From: Oligoflexales bacterium
GTDB lineage: Bacteria > Bdellovibrionota_B > Oligoflexia > Oligoflexales > Bog-1112
Direction: 5' to 3'
Length of the DNA: 32,390 nucleotides
Assembly (NCBI GenBank): GCA_017985985.1
Contig: JAGNWK010000026.1
Location: 1 to 32,390 of the forward strand
Below the pieces are notes generated by a model. The model was given only the letters and a program-made list of their open reading frames with translations. It did not search any database and had not been told where the DNA came from. Made by a program: the position numbers and the translations under genes. Positions 16,310-25,310 of the stretch are shown piece after piece (within the stretch, counting starts at the first letter, position 1; the number at the start of each line of letters is the position of its first letter).

Positions 16310-17743
16310 TTGAACTACTTCATCATTAAAAAACTTAAATTTTCATCTAAATTTTCATCTAGAGCTATTTTTATTCTGTCTCTCTTGTTGTTTGTTCCTC
16401 GTGGTCTTGCAGAGAACAAGAGCGAAGATAAAATTTTATTCCGAACTTTATCATTTGATTTTGATACAGGGGAGGAAGAGAAGATATCAAAACTGATAGA
16501 AGAAATGGATAGAAATCTAAATCTTACTACCATCATCGAAGTCCCAAAAAATGAAGAGCAGACGAAAGGTTATGTTAAGTTTATTGCTTATAGTAGGGGT
16601 TTGCATGTTTTTCAAGAGCTGACTGCTGCTGGGATTAATCCTGCACGCCTTCAGATTAAAATTTCCAATACGTTCTCTTTGCATCAAGATAATGAGTATC
16701 TCAAAAGTTCATCTCTTCGTTTTGTTAAGATTGTAAAACACGAAAAGGACAAGGCTATTCCTTTTCCAGTTCTTTCTGCGGAAGCGAGTACGGATAAACA
16801 AGCGTCGGTTGAAGATCAATTTGTAATCCAATTTTCTGAATTAGAGAAAGCAATAAAATATGATGAGGTGCAATTAAAATCATTTCTTGTAAATAAGATT
16901 TCACAAGGATCTGGAACCTTGAGTGTTGAGGGGCACTCGGATGCATATGGTGCTGATTTTTATAATAGGGTTCTTAGTAAGTTTAGAGCTCTCCATGTTT
17001 TTGAAAAATTGGTGCGCATGGGATTTCCGGCAAAGCAAATCTCTGTGAATTTTTTTGGAAAATCACAAATTATCGATAAGAAGCACAACCGGGTGAATCG
17101 TCGTGTAAGTTTGATATGGCACAAAAAAGATTCACCAGCTGTAGTACAGGAAACACCTGCTCTCTCCCCACCGCCACCACCACCTCCTATATTGAAAAAA
17201 GTTCAAGAAGCGCCCCATCCTGTAGCTTCGATCCCAGAGAAACACTCTCCTCTTTTTGATATCATTCCTTTTGCTGGCAGCCTTATGGCTTTAGGTAAAT
17301 TAGGTAAAAACGTAAAGCCTACGACTGTATTTGGCCTGGGACTGTCCAAAAATTTCTTAGAAGGTAGCTCGGGTACATGGCGAGTTATGATTTCTGCGAG
17401 TCAATCAAAATTTAAACCTAAGTCGGATCAGTTGACAGGTTATCTCAAAGTTACCCCCATCATGGCTCGTTTGGATTATCAATTTTTTGGTAAGAATTGG
17501 CATCCTTACTTTGGACTTGGTTTGGGAATGATGAAGTGGGATGGCAGTACGACTGTTAAGACGGATCAATCTAGGAGGCAAGAAAAAGGTATCGCTGACG
17601 CCATCACACAATTTAGTCTTGGTACAGACTACTCTTTAAGTGAGCATTTCTTTATATCTCCAGAGTTGAGTGGATATCGAGTTTGGGGTTTATTTGATAG
17701 CAGCTTTATAACAGCTACGATAGCATTGCGGGTGAGGATATAA
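16310..17743 (+). CDS. OmpA-domain protein with N-terminal OmpA domains and C-terminal barrel
   Basis: The 477-residue product from TTG 16310 has a signal peptide (hydrophobic FILSLLLFVPRGLA, cleavage near residue 35). A degenerate OmpA-like domain follows at about 43-145: FRTLSFDFDTGEEEKISKLI and GLHVFQELTAAGINPARLQI. A well-formed OmpA domain comes next (about 165-275), with VEGHSDAYGADFYNRVLS.FRALHVF and NRRVSLIW. Then a Pro-rich linker with seven consecutive prolines leads to about 165 residues of barrel-like strands ending ITATIALRVRI. OmpA domains bind peptidoglycan in the periplasm; here they precede the barrel, the reverse of classical OmpA. The lipoprotein gene starts 2 bp after its stop, so the two are co-transcribed. 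Confidence 0.85.
   Translation: MNYFIIKKLKFSSKFSSRAIFILSLLLFVPRGLAENKSEDKILFRTLSFDFDTGEEEKISKLIEEMDRNLNLTTIIEVPKNEEQTKGYVKFIAYSRGLHVFQELTAAGINPARLQIKISNTFSLHQDNEYLKSSSLRFVKIVKHEKDKAIPFPVLSAEASTDKQASVEDQFVIQFSELEKAIKYDEVQLKSFLVNKISQGSGTLSVEGHSDAYGADFYNRVLSKFRALHVFEKLVRMGFPAKQISVNFFGKSQIIDKKHNRVNRRVSLIWHKKDSPAVVQETPALSPPPPPPPILKKVQEAPHPVASIPEKHSPLFDIIPFAGSLMALGKLGKNVKPTTVFGLGLSKNFLEGSSGTWRVMISASQSKFKPKSDQLTGYLKVTPIMARLDYQFFGKNWHPYFGLGLGMMKWDGSTTVKTDQSRRQEKGIADAITQFSLGTDYSLSEHFFISPELSGYRVWGLFDSSFITATIALRVRI
17734..17738 (+). promoter_or_regulatory. Shine-Dalgarno for the lipoprotein start at 17746
   Basis: GAGGA is seven bases before ATG 17746. It shows that translation is set up to begin at the signal peptide upstream of the in-frame TAG at 17824, not at the GTG at 17845, which has no ribosome site. 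Confidence 0.65.
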
Positions 17744-17745
17744 CC

Positions 17746-20649
17746 ATGAAAAATATTTATATTCGTTATTTATTATTGACTTTGTTCTTGGTAGGGATGA
17801 GTTCTTGTAAACGTTCTGGCACATAGGCTTCATCTCTTTTTGCTGTGGCTGCCTCTAAGGATGTGTTTGTTCAGGTTAGCGTTGATTTTAAGTTGGTAAG
17901 TAGTGGTGGACCAGAGGTCCAGGTTGGTGAACAGAAATATATGCTCAATGCTTTTGTTTTAACAGATGCAGGAGAGCAGCAGGTACCCGTTGGACTCCCT
18001 GACTCAACTGCTGCACTTGATCTGCCTGTGACAATTACTAGTTTAAACAAAAATTTTGCTGCTTTCATCAGTATGCCAGCAGCTTTACAAGCTGGATCTT
18101 CTGGTTATTCATTTCGTTTTTCTTTAAACAATACAACTGGTTTACCCTTGCTGGCTAATCCATCTTCCCTGACTACTCTACGCTCTGATACGTTACCTGG
18201 AACAGGGCCTGAGGCGAATCCTGTGTCAATGTCTCTTGTTAGTACCATGGCTTATACGCTTATGAAGGGAAGCTCAGCCAGTCTTTCTACCCTAGCGTAC
18301 TCCTCCTTTTCTCAGCTGATATCCGTACTCACAGAAAAAATGAAAAGTGTCGAGGACAGTGCCAGAGTTGATGTTTCATCAGATTTAGCAACCTATACCA
18401 ATGCTATGGTTTCTGGTCTAATGTTGAAGATTCTGAATGATCAAACTCTGCAGACAAAGATTGCAGAAGTCTTGCAACCTGTAACGGCACAGGCTAACTC
18501 ATCTCAGAATTTTGCAGATCTTTTTACTTCAACTATGAAGAGTTTTGTGACCACAGTCAATGAAACGATTGCTATCAGCACAACAAAAGAAGCTAAAGTT
18601 TTTAAAGACGATGCTGTCGTAAGTACTAGTATTCCCACAGCTGAAAGTTTCTCTAATGTTATTTTTGCACCGGTCGGCGCATCTTTTACGGACACAGATA
18701 CATCTTCTAATATAGGTGGTAGTCTGAAGATTAGTCCTCCTCCAAGCACTGTGGGTTTGACAGGATTTTCAGTGTATTTTGGTGCAGATACTGTAGCTAA
18801 ACGTAAAATAACACTTGTTGGCAAGGTAAGTATCGATACGGCGGATCTAATCTTAACCATTGCCAGTGGGACAGCTGTACCAAGTGATGCAACCAAGTTT
18901 TGGATTTATCCAAATGCTGGAGATAGCGAACTGGATGTTCCTTTTTCCTTTGCGCTGGTGAATGTCATAAACGTATCCACTCCTGGAACCTTTAGTATTT
19001 CTTCTGCTGTGGCCGGAGATGGGCAGGTCGTTCTCACTTGGGGTGCCTCTTCAGATGCTGCCACATATACCATCAAACGAGGTACAGTGTCGGGGACCTA
19101 CGCAGAGGTGAAGACGGGAGAGACGGGTACGACTTACACGGATACGGGCCTAACGAATGGTAGCACCTACTACTACATGGTCACCGCTGTTAATACGACA
19201 GGTACAAAGGATGCTAGCGCAGAAAGCTCAGCCAGTCCTGTCAGTGCAGCAACAGTTCCCGGGACTTTCAGCATATCAGTTACTGCTGGCAACGGAGAAG
19301 TTGTCCTGACTTGGGTGGCCTCCTCAGGAGCAGACACATATACGATCAAACGGGGAACGGTGTCAGGGACCTATGCGGAGCTGAAAACGGGGGCGACAGG
19401 TACTACTTATACCGATACAGGCCTAACGAATGGCACCACCTATTACTACATGGTCACGGCTATCAATAAACTAGGTACAACTAACGCTGGTGCAGAGAAA
19501 TCAGCGATGCCTACCACTCCTCCTGGAGTTTTCAGCATCACATCAACCGGTCCTGGTAATGCAAAAGTGACTATCACATGGGGATCTTCAACAGGGGCTA
19601 CAAGTTATATTGTAAAAAGAGGGATCAGTTCAGGCTCTTATACAACAACTCTCAGTTCGGATGCGACGAGTCCATTTGTCGATACAACGGTTATAAATGC
19701 TACGCGATACTACTACATGGTTACAGCCGTAAATGGAGCGGGGACAAAAGATGCTTCGGCTGAAGGAACGGCAAGACCACTCAGCTTTAATATTGTCATC
19801 GGAGATTTCTCTGGTAAACGTGCAGTCTTCATAGAAGACATCAACGCGAACCCTTTTGTGCCTTTTGGAACTGCCGGCACTGGGGTCAACCAATTTCAAT
19901 CGGTCTTGGGTAGTTATGTAGATGGTCTTGGCCGTATTTACTTCAGTGATTATCTAGGTCAGAGAATCGCTAGAGTTGATGATCAAACTGGTACCAATTG
20001 GGTCACTCTAGGAACAGCTGGAACAGGAGCGGGTCAGTTTCAAGGTCCCTGGGGGATGAATACAGACTCTCAAGAGCGTATTTACGTGGCGAACTGGAAT
20101 GGAGCTCGAATTGTCCGTTTTGATGACATGACTGGCAGTAACTGGGTCAGCTATGGCAGTTCTGGAAACGGAGTCGGTCAATTTTCTTCTCCAGGTGGGA
20201 TAGCTATAGACAGTCAAAATCGCATTTATATTTCTGATTACTATAATCATCTTATCGTGCGTATAGACGATATGACAGGAGCCAACTGGACAACTCTTGG
20301 GACCAATGGTTCCGGTACAAATCAATTTAACAATCCAGGTGGTGTTTTTATTGATCTGAATAATCAGGACAAAATCTATATCTCAGATAGTAGCAATAAT
20401 CGTATTGTAAGAATTGATGATATATCTGGGACGAATTGGACTACTCTCACTAGTGCTAACGGGCATACATTTAGTCGTCCTTTCGGAATTTGTCTAACCA
20501 CAGCTAATCCTAAAATTTATGTTGCAGAGGTTTCAGGTAATCGTATTGCCGCGATAGATGATATGACAGGTACTAACTGGACAACTATGGGTAGTTCTGG
20601 AACTGGTGACAAGCAATTTCAAGCTGCTTATGGTGTTTACTGTCGTTAA
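17746..20649 (+). CDS. FN3 and NHL-propeller surface lipoprotein, interrupted by in-frame TAG (codon 27)
   Basis: ATG 17746 opens MKNIYIRYLLLTLFLVGMSSCKRSG, a lipoprotein signal with the probable lipidated Cys at residue 22. Codon 27 (17824-17826) is TAG, and the same frame then stays open for 941 codons. The mature part has a Ser/Thr-rich domain of about 350 residues and three fibronectin type III repeats (about 18980-19780) with YTIKRG and YYYMVTAVN signatures. Five or six NHL-type repeats of about 50 residues follow, with QF..P.GI..D..RIY.SD..N.RIVRIDD motifs forming a likely beta-propeller. Such architecture suits a surface-exposed binding protein. Either the gene is inactivated by one base change, or the TAG is read through. 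The part after the stop opens with GTG 17845 if annotated alone. Confidence 0.8.
18979..19780 (+). repeat. Three tandem FN3-coding repeats
   Basis: Three units of about 265 bp encode FN3 domains. Units 1 and 2 are very close at the DNA level and share, for example, GATACxGGCCTAACGAATGG and CTACATGGTCAC, which indicates a recent duplication. Unit 3 keeps the protein pattern (VKRG..SGSY, YYYMVTAVNGAGTKDASAE) but has diverged in DNA. Confidence 0.8.
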
Positions 20650-20670
20650 AAGACGGTAGATGGTTTGAAG

Positions 20671-20713
20671 ATAAGCATAAGATTTGTCCTATTGGATCTT
20701 ATGCTTATTTTTT
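20671..20713 (+). terminator. Rho-independent terminator after the lipoprotein gene
   Basis: A perfect 13-bp stem pairs ATAAGCATAAGAT (20671-20683) with ATCTTATGCTTAT (20696-20708) around a 12-base loop and is followed by a T-run. It lies 22 bp after the stop codon. The minus strand lacks a T-run after the stem, so it mainly serves the plus strand. Confidence 0.85.
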
Positions 20714-20739
20714 ATGAGCTCCAGCCAGCAGGTGCTGAG

Positions 20740-21915
20740 CTAAAACGCGTAGTAATAAGTAGAGAGGATAAGGGTAAGCATGACGGGTATTTTTACGATC
20801 GTCAGACCGAATACTTTATGTGCCAAGTTGAGCACACTCAGCACTATAAAGCTAGGAAGTAGAATTTGTAGGATCGGGATGAGTAAAGCTTGAATTCCAG
20901 AGAATTTCAGATTCGCCATAAAGAAAGAAGCCAGCAAAGTTAATATCAACATAGCGTGATAAGAAACCCGACCTCTCAACAAACTTTTTGCAGTGAACTC
21001 AGAAAAAACGAGAGTCAGAGAGATGGCTGTTGTCAAGCAAGCTAAGGACACGGCAATACAGACGACAACTCCAGCGTAGGGTCCTAACAATCGCAAGGCC
21101 AATTGGCTTAGGACTTTATCAGCTGTAAAACCTCTCAATTCTTGGGCATGATATGCAGCTGTGAAGCAAATTCCTACATAAACGAGTCCTAACAAAATCA
21201 TCCCAATTAAGCTGGCCTGCGTGCTGACGGAGAGTAATTTTTTCTGATCTTTTGCTAGTCCAGGGAAACGATCATGAAGCGTGCTTAAGATAACGCTGGA
21301 AAAAATAAAAGACCCAAATAAATCCATAGTATTATAGCCTTCGATGAGGCCGAAAGAGAAAGAGTCAAAAGCACTTTTATCATGCTGCTGCAACTCGGTC
21401 GGATTGAGAAGTCCTTTTGTGATAATCACCAAAAGGGAAATCAAAAGACCTGGGGTTAGTACGTAGGCTAGAAGGTCCATGACCCGGTTTTTTTTGTAGG
21501 CAAAAAAATAGAGCACTAAACAGCTGATGAAACTAAAAAAAGGTATACTGAGATCAGGTATGAAACTAGTCATAGCGGAGTGGGAAATAGCGATACAGCG
21601 TGGGATGGCAGCAAAAGGTCCAATGAGAGCCATGATGGGTAGTATACAGAGCCAGCTTGGAACAGTCCCCAGTCGTTTGAAAAAAGTGAAGTAGTCGCCA
21701 TTATAAAGAGAGATAGAAATAAGCCCAAGGAAGGGTACAAAGACAGCTGTAATCAGCAGTCCCATAATGGCATATACAGATTTGTCCTGAGCTAGCTGAC
21801 CAATCAGTACAGGAAATACCACATTTCCTGCTCCAAAAAACATCGAGAACATAGCCATACCCAGGGCAATCGTATTCATGCCACTTGGTAATCTTGCACC
21901 TTCCTGAGAGACCAT
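20740..21915 (-). CDS. brnQ: BrnQ-type branched-chain amino acid transporter
   Basis: The 391-residue inner-membrane protein belongs to the LIVCS family, which imports leucine, isoleucine and valine with a cation. It shows the family N-terminus ALGMAMFSMFFGAGNVVFPVLIGQ and GLLITAVFVPFLGLISISLYNGDY. The middle has IGPFAAIPRCIAISHSAM and EGYNTMDLFGSFIFSSVIL. About twelve hydrophobic segments run through the protein, which is slightly short of the usual 430-440 residues. I place the start at ATG 21915 because AGAGGAG lies eight bases upstream; the frame extends to a GTG at 21945 without support. The gene stands alone, convergent with the envelope operon. Confidence 0.9.
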   Translation of the reverse strand: MVSQEGARLPSGMNTIALGMAMFSMFFGAGNVVFPVLIGQLAQDKSVYAIMGLLITAVFVPFLGLISISLYNGDYFTFFKRLGTVPSWLCILPIMALIGPFAAIPRCIAISHSAMTSFIPDLSIPFFSFISCLVLYFFAYKKNRVMDLLAYVLTPGLLISLLVIITKGLLNPTELQQHDKSAFDSFSFGLIEGYNTMDLFGSFIFSSVILSTLHDRFPGLAKDQKKLLSVSTQASLIGMILLGLVYVGICFTAAYHAQELRGFTADKVLSQLALRLLGPYAGVVVCIAVSLACLTTAISLTLVFSEFTAKSLLRGRVSYHAMLILTLLASFFMANLKFSGIQALLIPILQILLPSFIVLSVLNLAHKVFGLTIVKIPVMLTLILSTYYYAF

Positions 21916-21923
21916 AGCAAGCA

Positions 21924-21930
21924 CTCCTCT
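21924..21930 (-). promoter_or_regulatory. Shine-Dalgarno fixing the brnQ start
   Basis: On the minus strand AGAGGAG is followed after eight bases by ATG 21915. This is the strongest ribosome site in the neighbourhood and rules against the upstream GTG. Confidence 0.6.
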
Positions 21931-21945
21931 AAACGATTCTGACAC

Positions 21946-22328
21946 CTATTTACAAGTTGCCGTTTGGCAGTTTGTAGTCTGAAAGCATAAGACTTTACCT
22001 GTAGACAGCTTATTCAAGTACCCAAACTCTCTGATAGAGATCCAAAAGTGGTGAATGGTACAGGCTGTTGGCTGGCTGGTCAAGAGAAACACCTGTCATG
22101 GAGTGACACCCTATGATAAGGATCAATGCGGTAGCATCATTCAGAGTAGCAAGATGATAGGAACTTCATAATAACCGTAGGGAATATTTAAAAAGTACAG
22201 AAGCATGTCGGGAGAGTCTTTTTTTATCTATTAAGCCTGAATCAAAGGACATATTTCTAAATCTTGACATGGAAATCATAATTGAGTACCTGTCTCCTGG
22301 TGTGACCTATAAATTTCTATAGGATTTT
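21946..22328. other. Gene-free divergent spacer, 383 bp
   Basis: No coding sequence is supported on either strand. It contains a small palindrome TGCCGTTTGGCA (21958-21969) in front of brnQ and a consensus-like TTGACA at 22264-22269 about 65 bp before the AAA+ gene, but with a poor -10. A short hairpin TCTCTGATAGAGA occurs near 22029. No riboswitch or RNA gene is recognised. Confidence 0.5.
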
Positions 22329-22332
22329 ATGC

Positions 22333-22704
22333 ATGGAAAAGGCTTTTCCGTTGATCAAAAAATTTATCTACATGAGCTCAGTTATTCCAAAAGTATTCCT
22401 TTCTATACTCTTAACTTTAAACTCAGTACAGGGGCTTGCGCAAACCCTGGAAAGAGGATTAGATTCGGAATCGGTGTGTCTAGGAAAAGATGATTTCGAA
22501 GCGAATTCTATGTGTCCTGAATTGTCTTTTTCAAATTCATCACAAGTAGCATCGTATAAAACCCACTTCAAAAAAGCAGATAGGCTTTATCAGCTTTGCC
22601 TTGAAGGATATCGTAGGGGTGAAGCACTGGGATGTCTTGAAGTCCGAGATGAAGATCTGATCTCGATAGAGAACCGGGGATCGAAGATAAGTATCTTGAG
22701 ATAG
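22333..22704 (+). pseudogene. Exported AAA+ ATPase gene, fragment 1 of 4 (signal peptide region)
   Basis: This frame encodes MEKAFPLIKKFIYMSSVIPK, a hydrophobic stretch and GLAQ, a good Sec signal peptide. About 85 residues follow, with four cysteines (VCLGKDDF, MCPEL, LYQLCLEGY, LGCLEV). AGGA eight bases before ATG 22333 supports the start. The last residues (SIENRGSKISILR) look out of frame. Between about 22650 and 22700 the coding pattern moves to the frame of fragment 2, as expected from loss of one base. The continuation would read about EVRDEDLDREPGIEDKYLEIAKRN. Confidence 0.65.
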
Positions 22705-23180
22705 CCAAGAGAAATATACGAAGTGAATCTTTCCTGTTTCTAGTGTCAAATTCTGCGACGAACATCCTATCACTCTTTCTTGTGAGTCTTCTTTCTAACC
22801 GACTCAACCCTGCTGGTGCTGGTGGTGCCAATATGGTAGGTGTTGGCGCTATCGGAATGGCCTCCGTTTTTTCAACTCAAGTCAATGAATTCTTAAGATC
22901 TCTCACGCAACCTTTTACTCAATATGTCGTCTTTCCTTTGATGAAAAAAGCAGGTTCTATTTTTAGTAGAACTGCTGTTCCTTTTCGTGATGAAACGAGT
23001 TTACCTACAGTTACTTTTGGTGATCTGACAGAAAAAGTATACATTTATTTTCAAAAATTTTTTGATACTGCTGGAACAAAAAAAGATTTATGGCATCCTC
23101 GAGATGCTGGAAGCTCGCAGATTAAAATTTCTAGCCATAAGAGATGCCTTACCATTGTCTTATCAAGAAGCTATCATTGA
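22653..23180 (+). pseudogene. Exported AAA+ ATPase gene, fragment 2 of 4 (membrane segment)
   Basis: The frame is open from 22653, although the first usable start codon is GTG 22743. It reads DREPGIEDKYLEIAKRNIRS, then a hydrophobic FLFLVSNSATNILSLFLVSLL and the Gly/Ala-rich GAGGANMVGVGAIGMASVF. One membrane segment or membrane hairpin is likely, which would place the following ATPase part on the cytoplasmic side. After FFDTAGTKK the sequence loses coding character. A run of seven A (23078-23084) marks the shift to the frame of fragment 3. Confidence 0.6.
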
Positions 23181-24342
23181 TCAACTCACCATTTTGCAAA
23201 GGCAATATGATGGTGAAATGTTTAGTAGTGGTAATAGTGTAAATGTACATGTCATGGGTGAAAATGAAAGAGTTGAGGCCCAGAAGAAGTTTAGCAAAAT
23301 TGACAGAATTATGAATCTTCCTCTAAATTCTAAGAGGATTGTTAAAGAAACATATCAAGAAAAAATAAATGCTCTGATTGCTCCTTATTCACCTGAGATT
23401 AGAGGGAAGATAGATGTTATAATAGGCAACATTGTTGGTCTTTCAATGGCATCTGGCACATCTAAAAATACATGTGAATTAAATTCAAAAGATGATAAAA
23501 AGGGTTGTGGTCATGTTCGGCCAATTTTCTACTTGCTTGGAGCTCCAGGAACTGGAAAAACCTACCTTGTAGATGAGATTGGTAAAACCTTCAATCTTCC
23601 CGTGATTAAAATCAAGCTCAATCCAAATACGAATGAATTTGAGCTTATAGGTAATCCAACCAATCGTTACGATAGTAGTGGGGAACTAGGTGTTTTGACA
23701 AAGGCTTTTTCGTCTCTGCGACAAGATCTAAATTTCAACAATCCTATCGTTTTCATTGATGAGGCTGATAAGATTTTCAATAAAGGCGATGGGTCTTCAG
23801 ACTCCTATTCGTCATCAAGTCCAATGTCTAGACCCCTAAAAACTTTTCTTCTCGACTTGTTTGATCGTAATCATAAACCCTTGCGATTTAATTCGCTGGG
23901 AGTTAGTCTAGATATTTCAAAAGTGACCTTTGTGCTAGCAGGGAATGCTCCTGTTATAGCTAAAACAAACGAATTTATGCAGAGGATGAATTCAATTAAT
24001 TTTGGAGCTTTTTCACTCGAGAGAAGAATGGAGATTGCTTGTACACAATTTGGTCGTTCACAGCAGAATTATAACTATGATAGTTCAAGTATAGCTGGCT
24101 TGTTGCAAACTATAGTTGCAATTAGTAGAGAAGATGATGACATGAATATAGGAATTAAAAGTTTACTCAAAACCTTAGATAACTATATTCTCCATCTTAA
24201 GAAAGGAGAGGGTAAAACCTTTGATCTATCTAAAAATCCTTTCGAATGGAAAAAATGTCAGAAAAAGCTAAGGGCGTGGGAAGATACGCTCAAAGAGAAA
24301 GCTATGAGCCGGATTACTCTGAATTTACTAAAGTGTTCCTAG
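23062..24342 (+). pseudogene. Exported AAA+ ATPase gene, fragment 3 of 4 (first ATPase domain)
   Basis: This 426-residue frame holds a complete AAA+ domain: Walker A LLGAPGTGKTYLVDEIGK, Walker B NPIVFIDEADKIF, sensor 1 KVTFVLAGNAP and the arginine-containing FMQRMNSINFGAFSLERRMEIA. A helical lid follows, ending IKSLLKTLDNYILHLKKGEG. The listed start falls in the A-run region; in an intact gene it would continue fragment 2. The last roughly 20 residues (SRITLNLLKCS) are out of frame. The second shift lies between about 24250 and 24300, where A6 and A5 tracts occur. If translated alone it could still give a soluble ATPase. Confidence 0.7.
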
Positions 24343-24956
24343 CCCAAGATGATAAGTCGTTTTTCCCTGAAAATTCATTCATTCTCCTCGATGAAGCTGA
24401 TAGAACTTTAAATGGTCAAAACACTGGGGAGTTGGTTTCACAAATTATAAAAATGCTTGATCGTTCCCCACACCGCAGAGATCTAAGTTTAGAAGGTCTT
24501 AGCCGGGAGGGTTCACCCGTCGCTATCGATGCTTCCCGCTTCCTGTTTTTTTTGACTGGTAATAATCTAGTTAACGATGTTCAAGATCATCGCGGCGTCT
24601 ATGATTCTAAAAAAAGCGCCATTAATGATCGAATCAATGCAGTTGTTAAATTTGAAAATTTTGAATTGCATGGTAAAAAAGAAATTGCAAAATCCATGTT
24701 TATGAAATTGTCAAAGGGGCGAAAATTTTTTGCTAAATTAGACGAAAAGGCGCTTCAGGATCATCTAGATTTCATCGATGAATTTGCTGAATATTTTCAC
24801 AAGCTAGAGACGGTTTCTTTCCGTTCTTTGGAGAAAACTATCGATCTTTACGTTGCGCAGCTAAAACGTAAACGTGACTTTAGCCGTCCTTTAAAAAGTT
24901 TTGATTATAAAAAAGCACTTCGACAAACTGAAGTTTCAGTTAAAACTGATAAATAA
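24246..24956 (+). pseudogene. Exported AAA+ ATPase gene, fragment 4 of 4 (second, incomplete ATPase domain)
   Basis: The 236-residue frame shows a second Walker B, NSFILLDEADRTLNG, sensor 1 RFLFFLTGNNLV, INDRINAVVKFENFELHGKKEIAKSMF, and a lid ending FRSLEKTIDLYVAQLKRKRD. That end parallels the end of fragment 3. No Walker A precedes it: only about 40 residues lie between the shift point and Walker B. This looks like a tandem AAA+ protein whose second domain lost its N-terminal half, by deletion or ancient degeneration. It ends at TAA 24954-24956, five bases before a small TGGGG..CCCCA hairpin. Confidence 0.7.
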
Positions 24957-25310
24957 GTTAATGGGGTTAGCCCCAATGTTGCCTTACAAACAAGCAGAGT
25001 CACCGGCAAGGTTTCTAAACTTGTCGGGCTGTCACCTTCTGAAAGAAATCACGGTGAGTGTTCCTTTGAGCCGTAGAGCTTTAAATTACTTCGATGTGTT
25101 TGGGGTTGAAGACTCAGTTCTTGAAGCATTTCAATGATACTTCCCAAGCCAAAAGCTCACATTGAATCTGAGTTTTGTCAGTTCTGTCAGTTCCATTTGA
25201 TCGCTCGGGGATTCTACCTGCCATGTTCTGCTTAGGTTTGTCATTTCTTATTCCGGAGATCAGGATTGTCATTATAATTCTCCCCTGCTCTGCTTGGAGA
25301 TCTCATATGA
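24957..25310. other. Gene-free stretch between AAA+ pseudogene and IS remnant
   Basis: No gene is recognised here. A short hairpin TGGGGTTAGCCCCA (24961-24974) resembles the core of the larger palindrome at 26057-26103. A frame open to 25137 encodes about 60 residues after the ATPase stop without family resemblance. A tandem TGTCAGTTC x2 occurs near 25186-25203. Confidence 0.45.

Noticed and set aside
17824..17826. Genome-wide reassignment of TAG
   Set aside because: TAG ends several intact genes here, including prkA and the DppC-type gene, so a general sense meaning is not supported.
18504..18896. 130-residue minus-strand frame
   Set aside because: It is a shadow of the FN3/NHL lipoprotein gene; no start signal or family resemblance.
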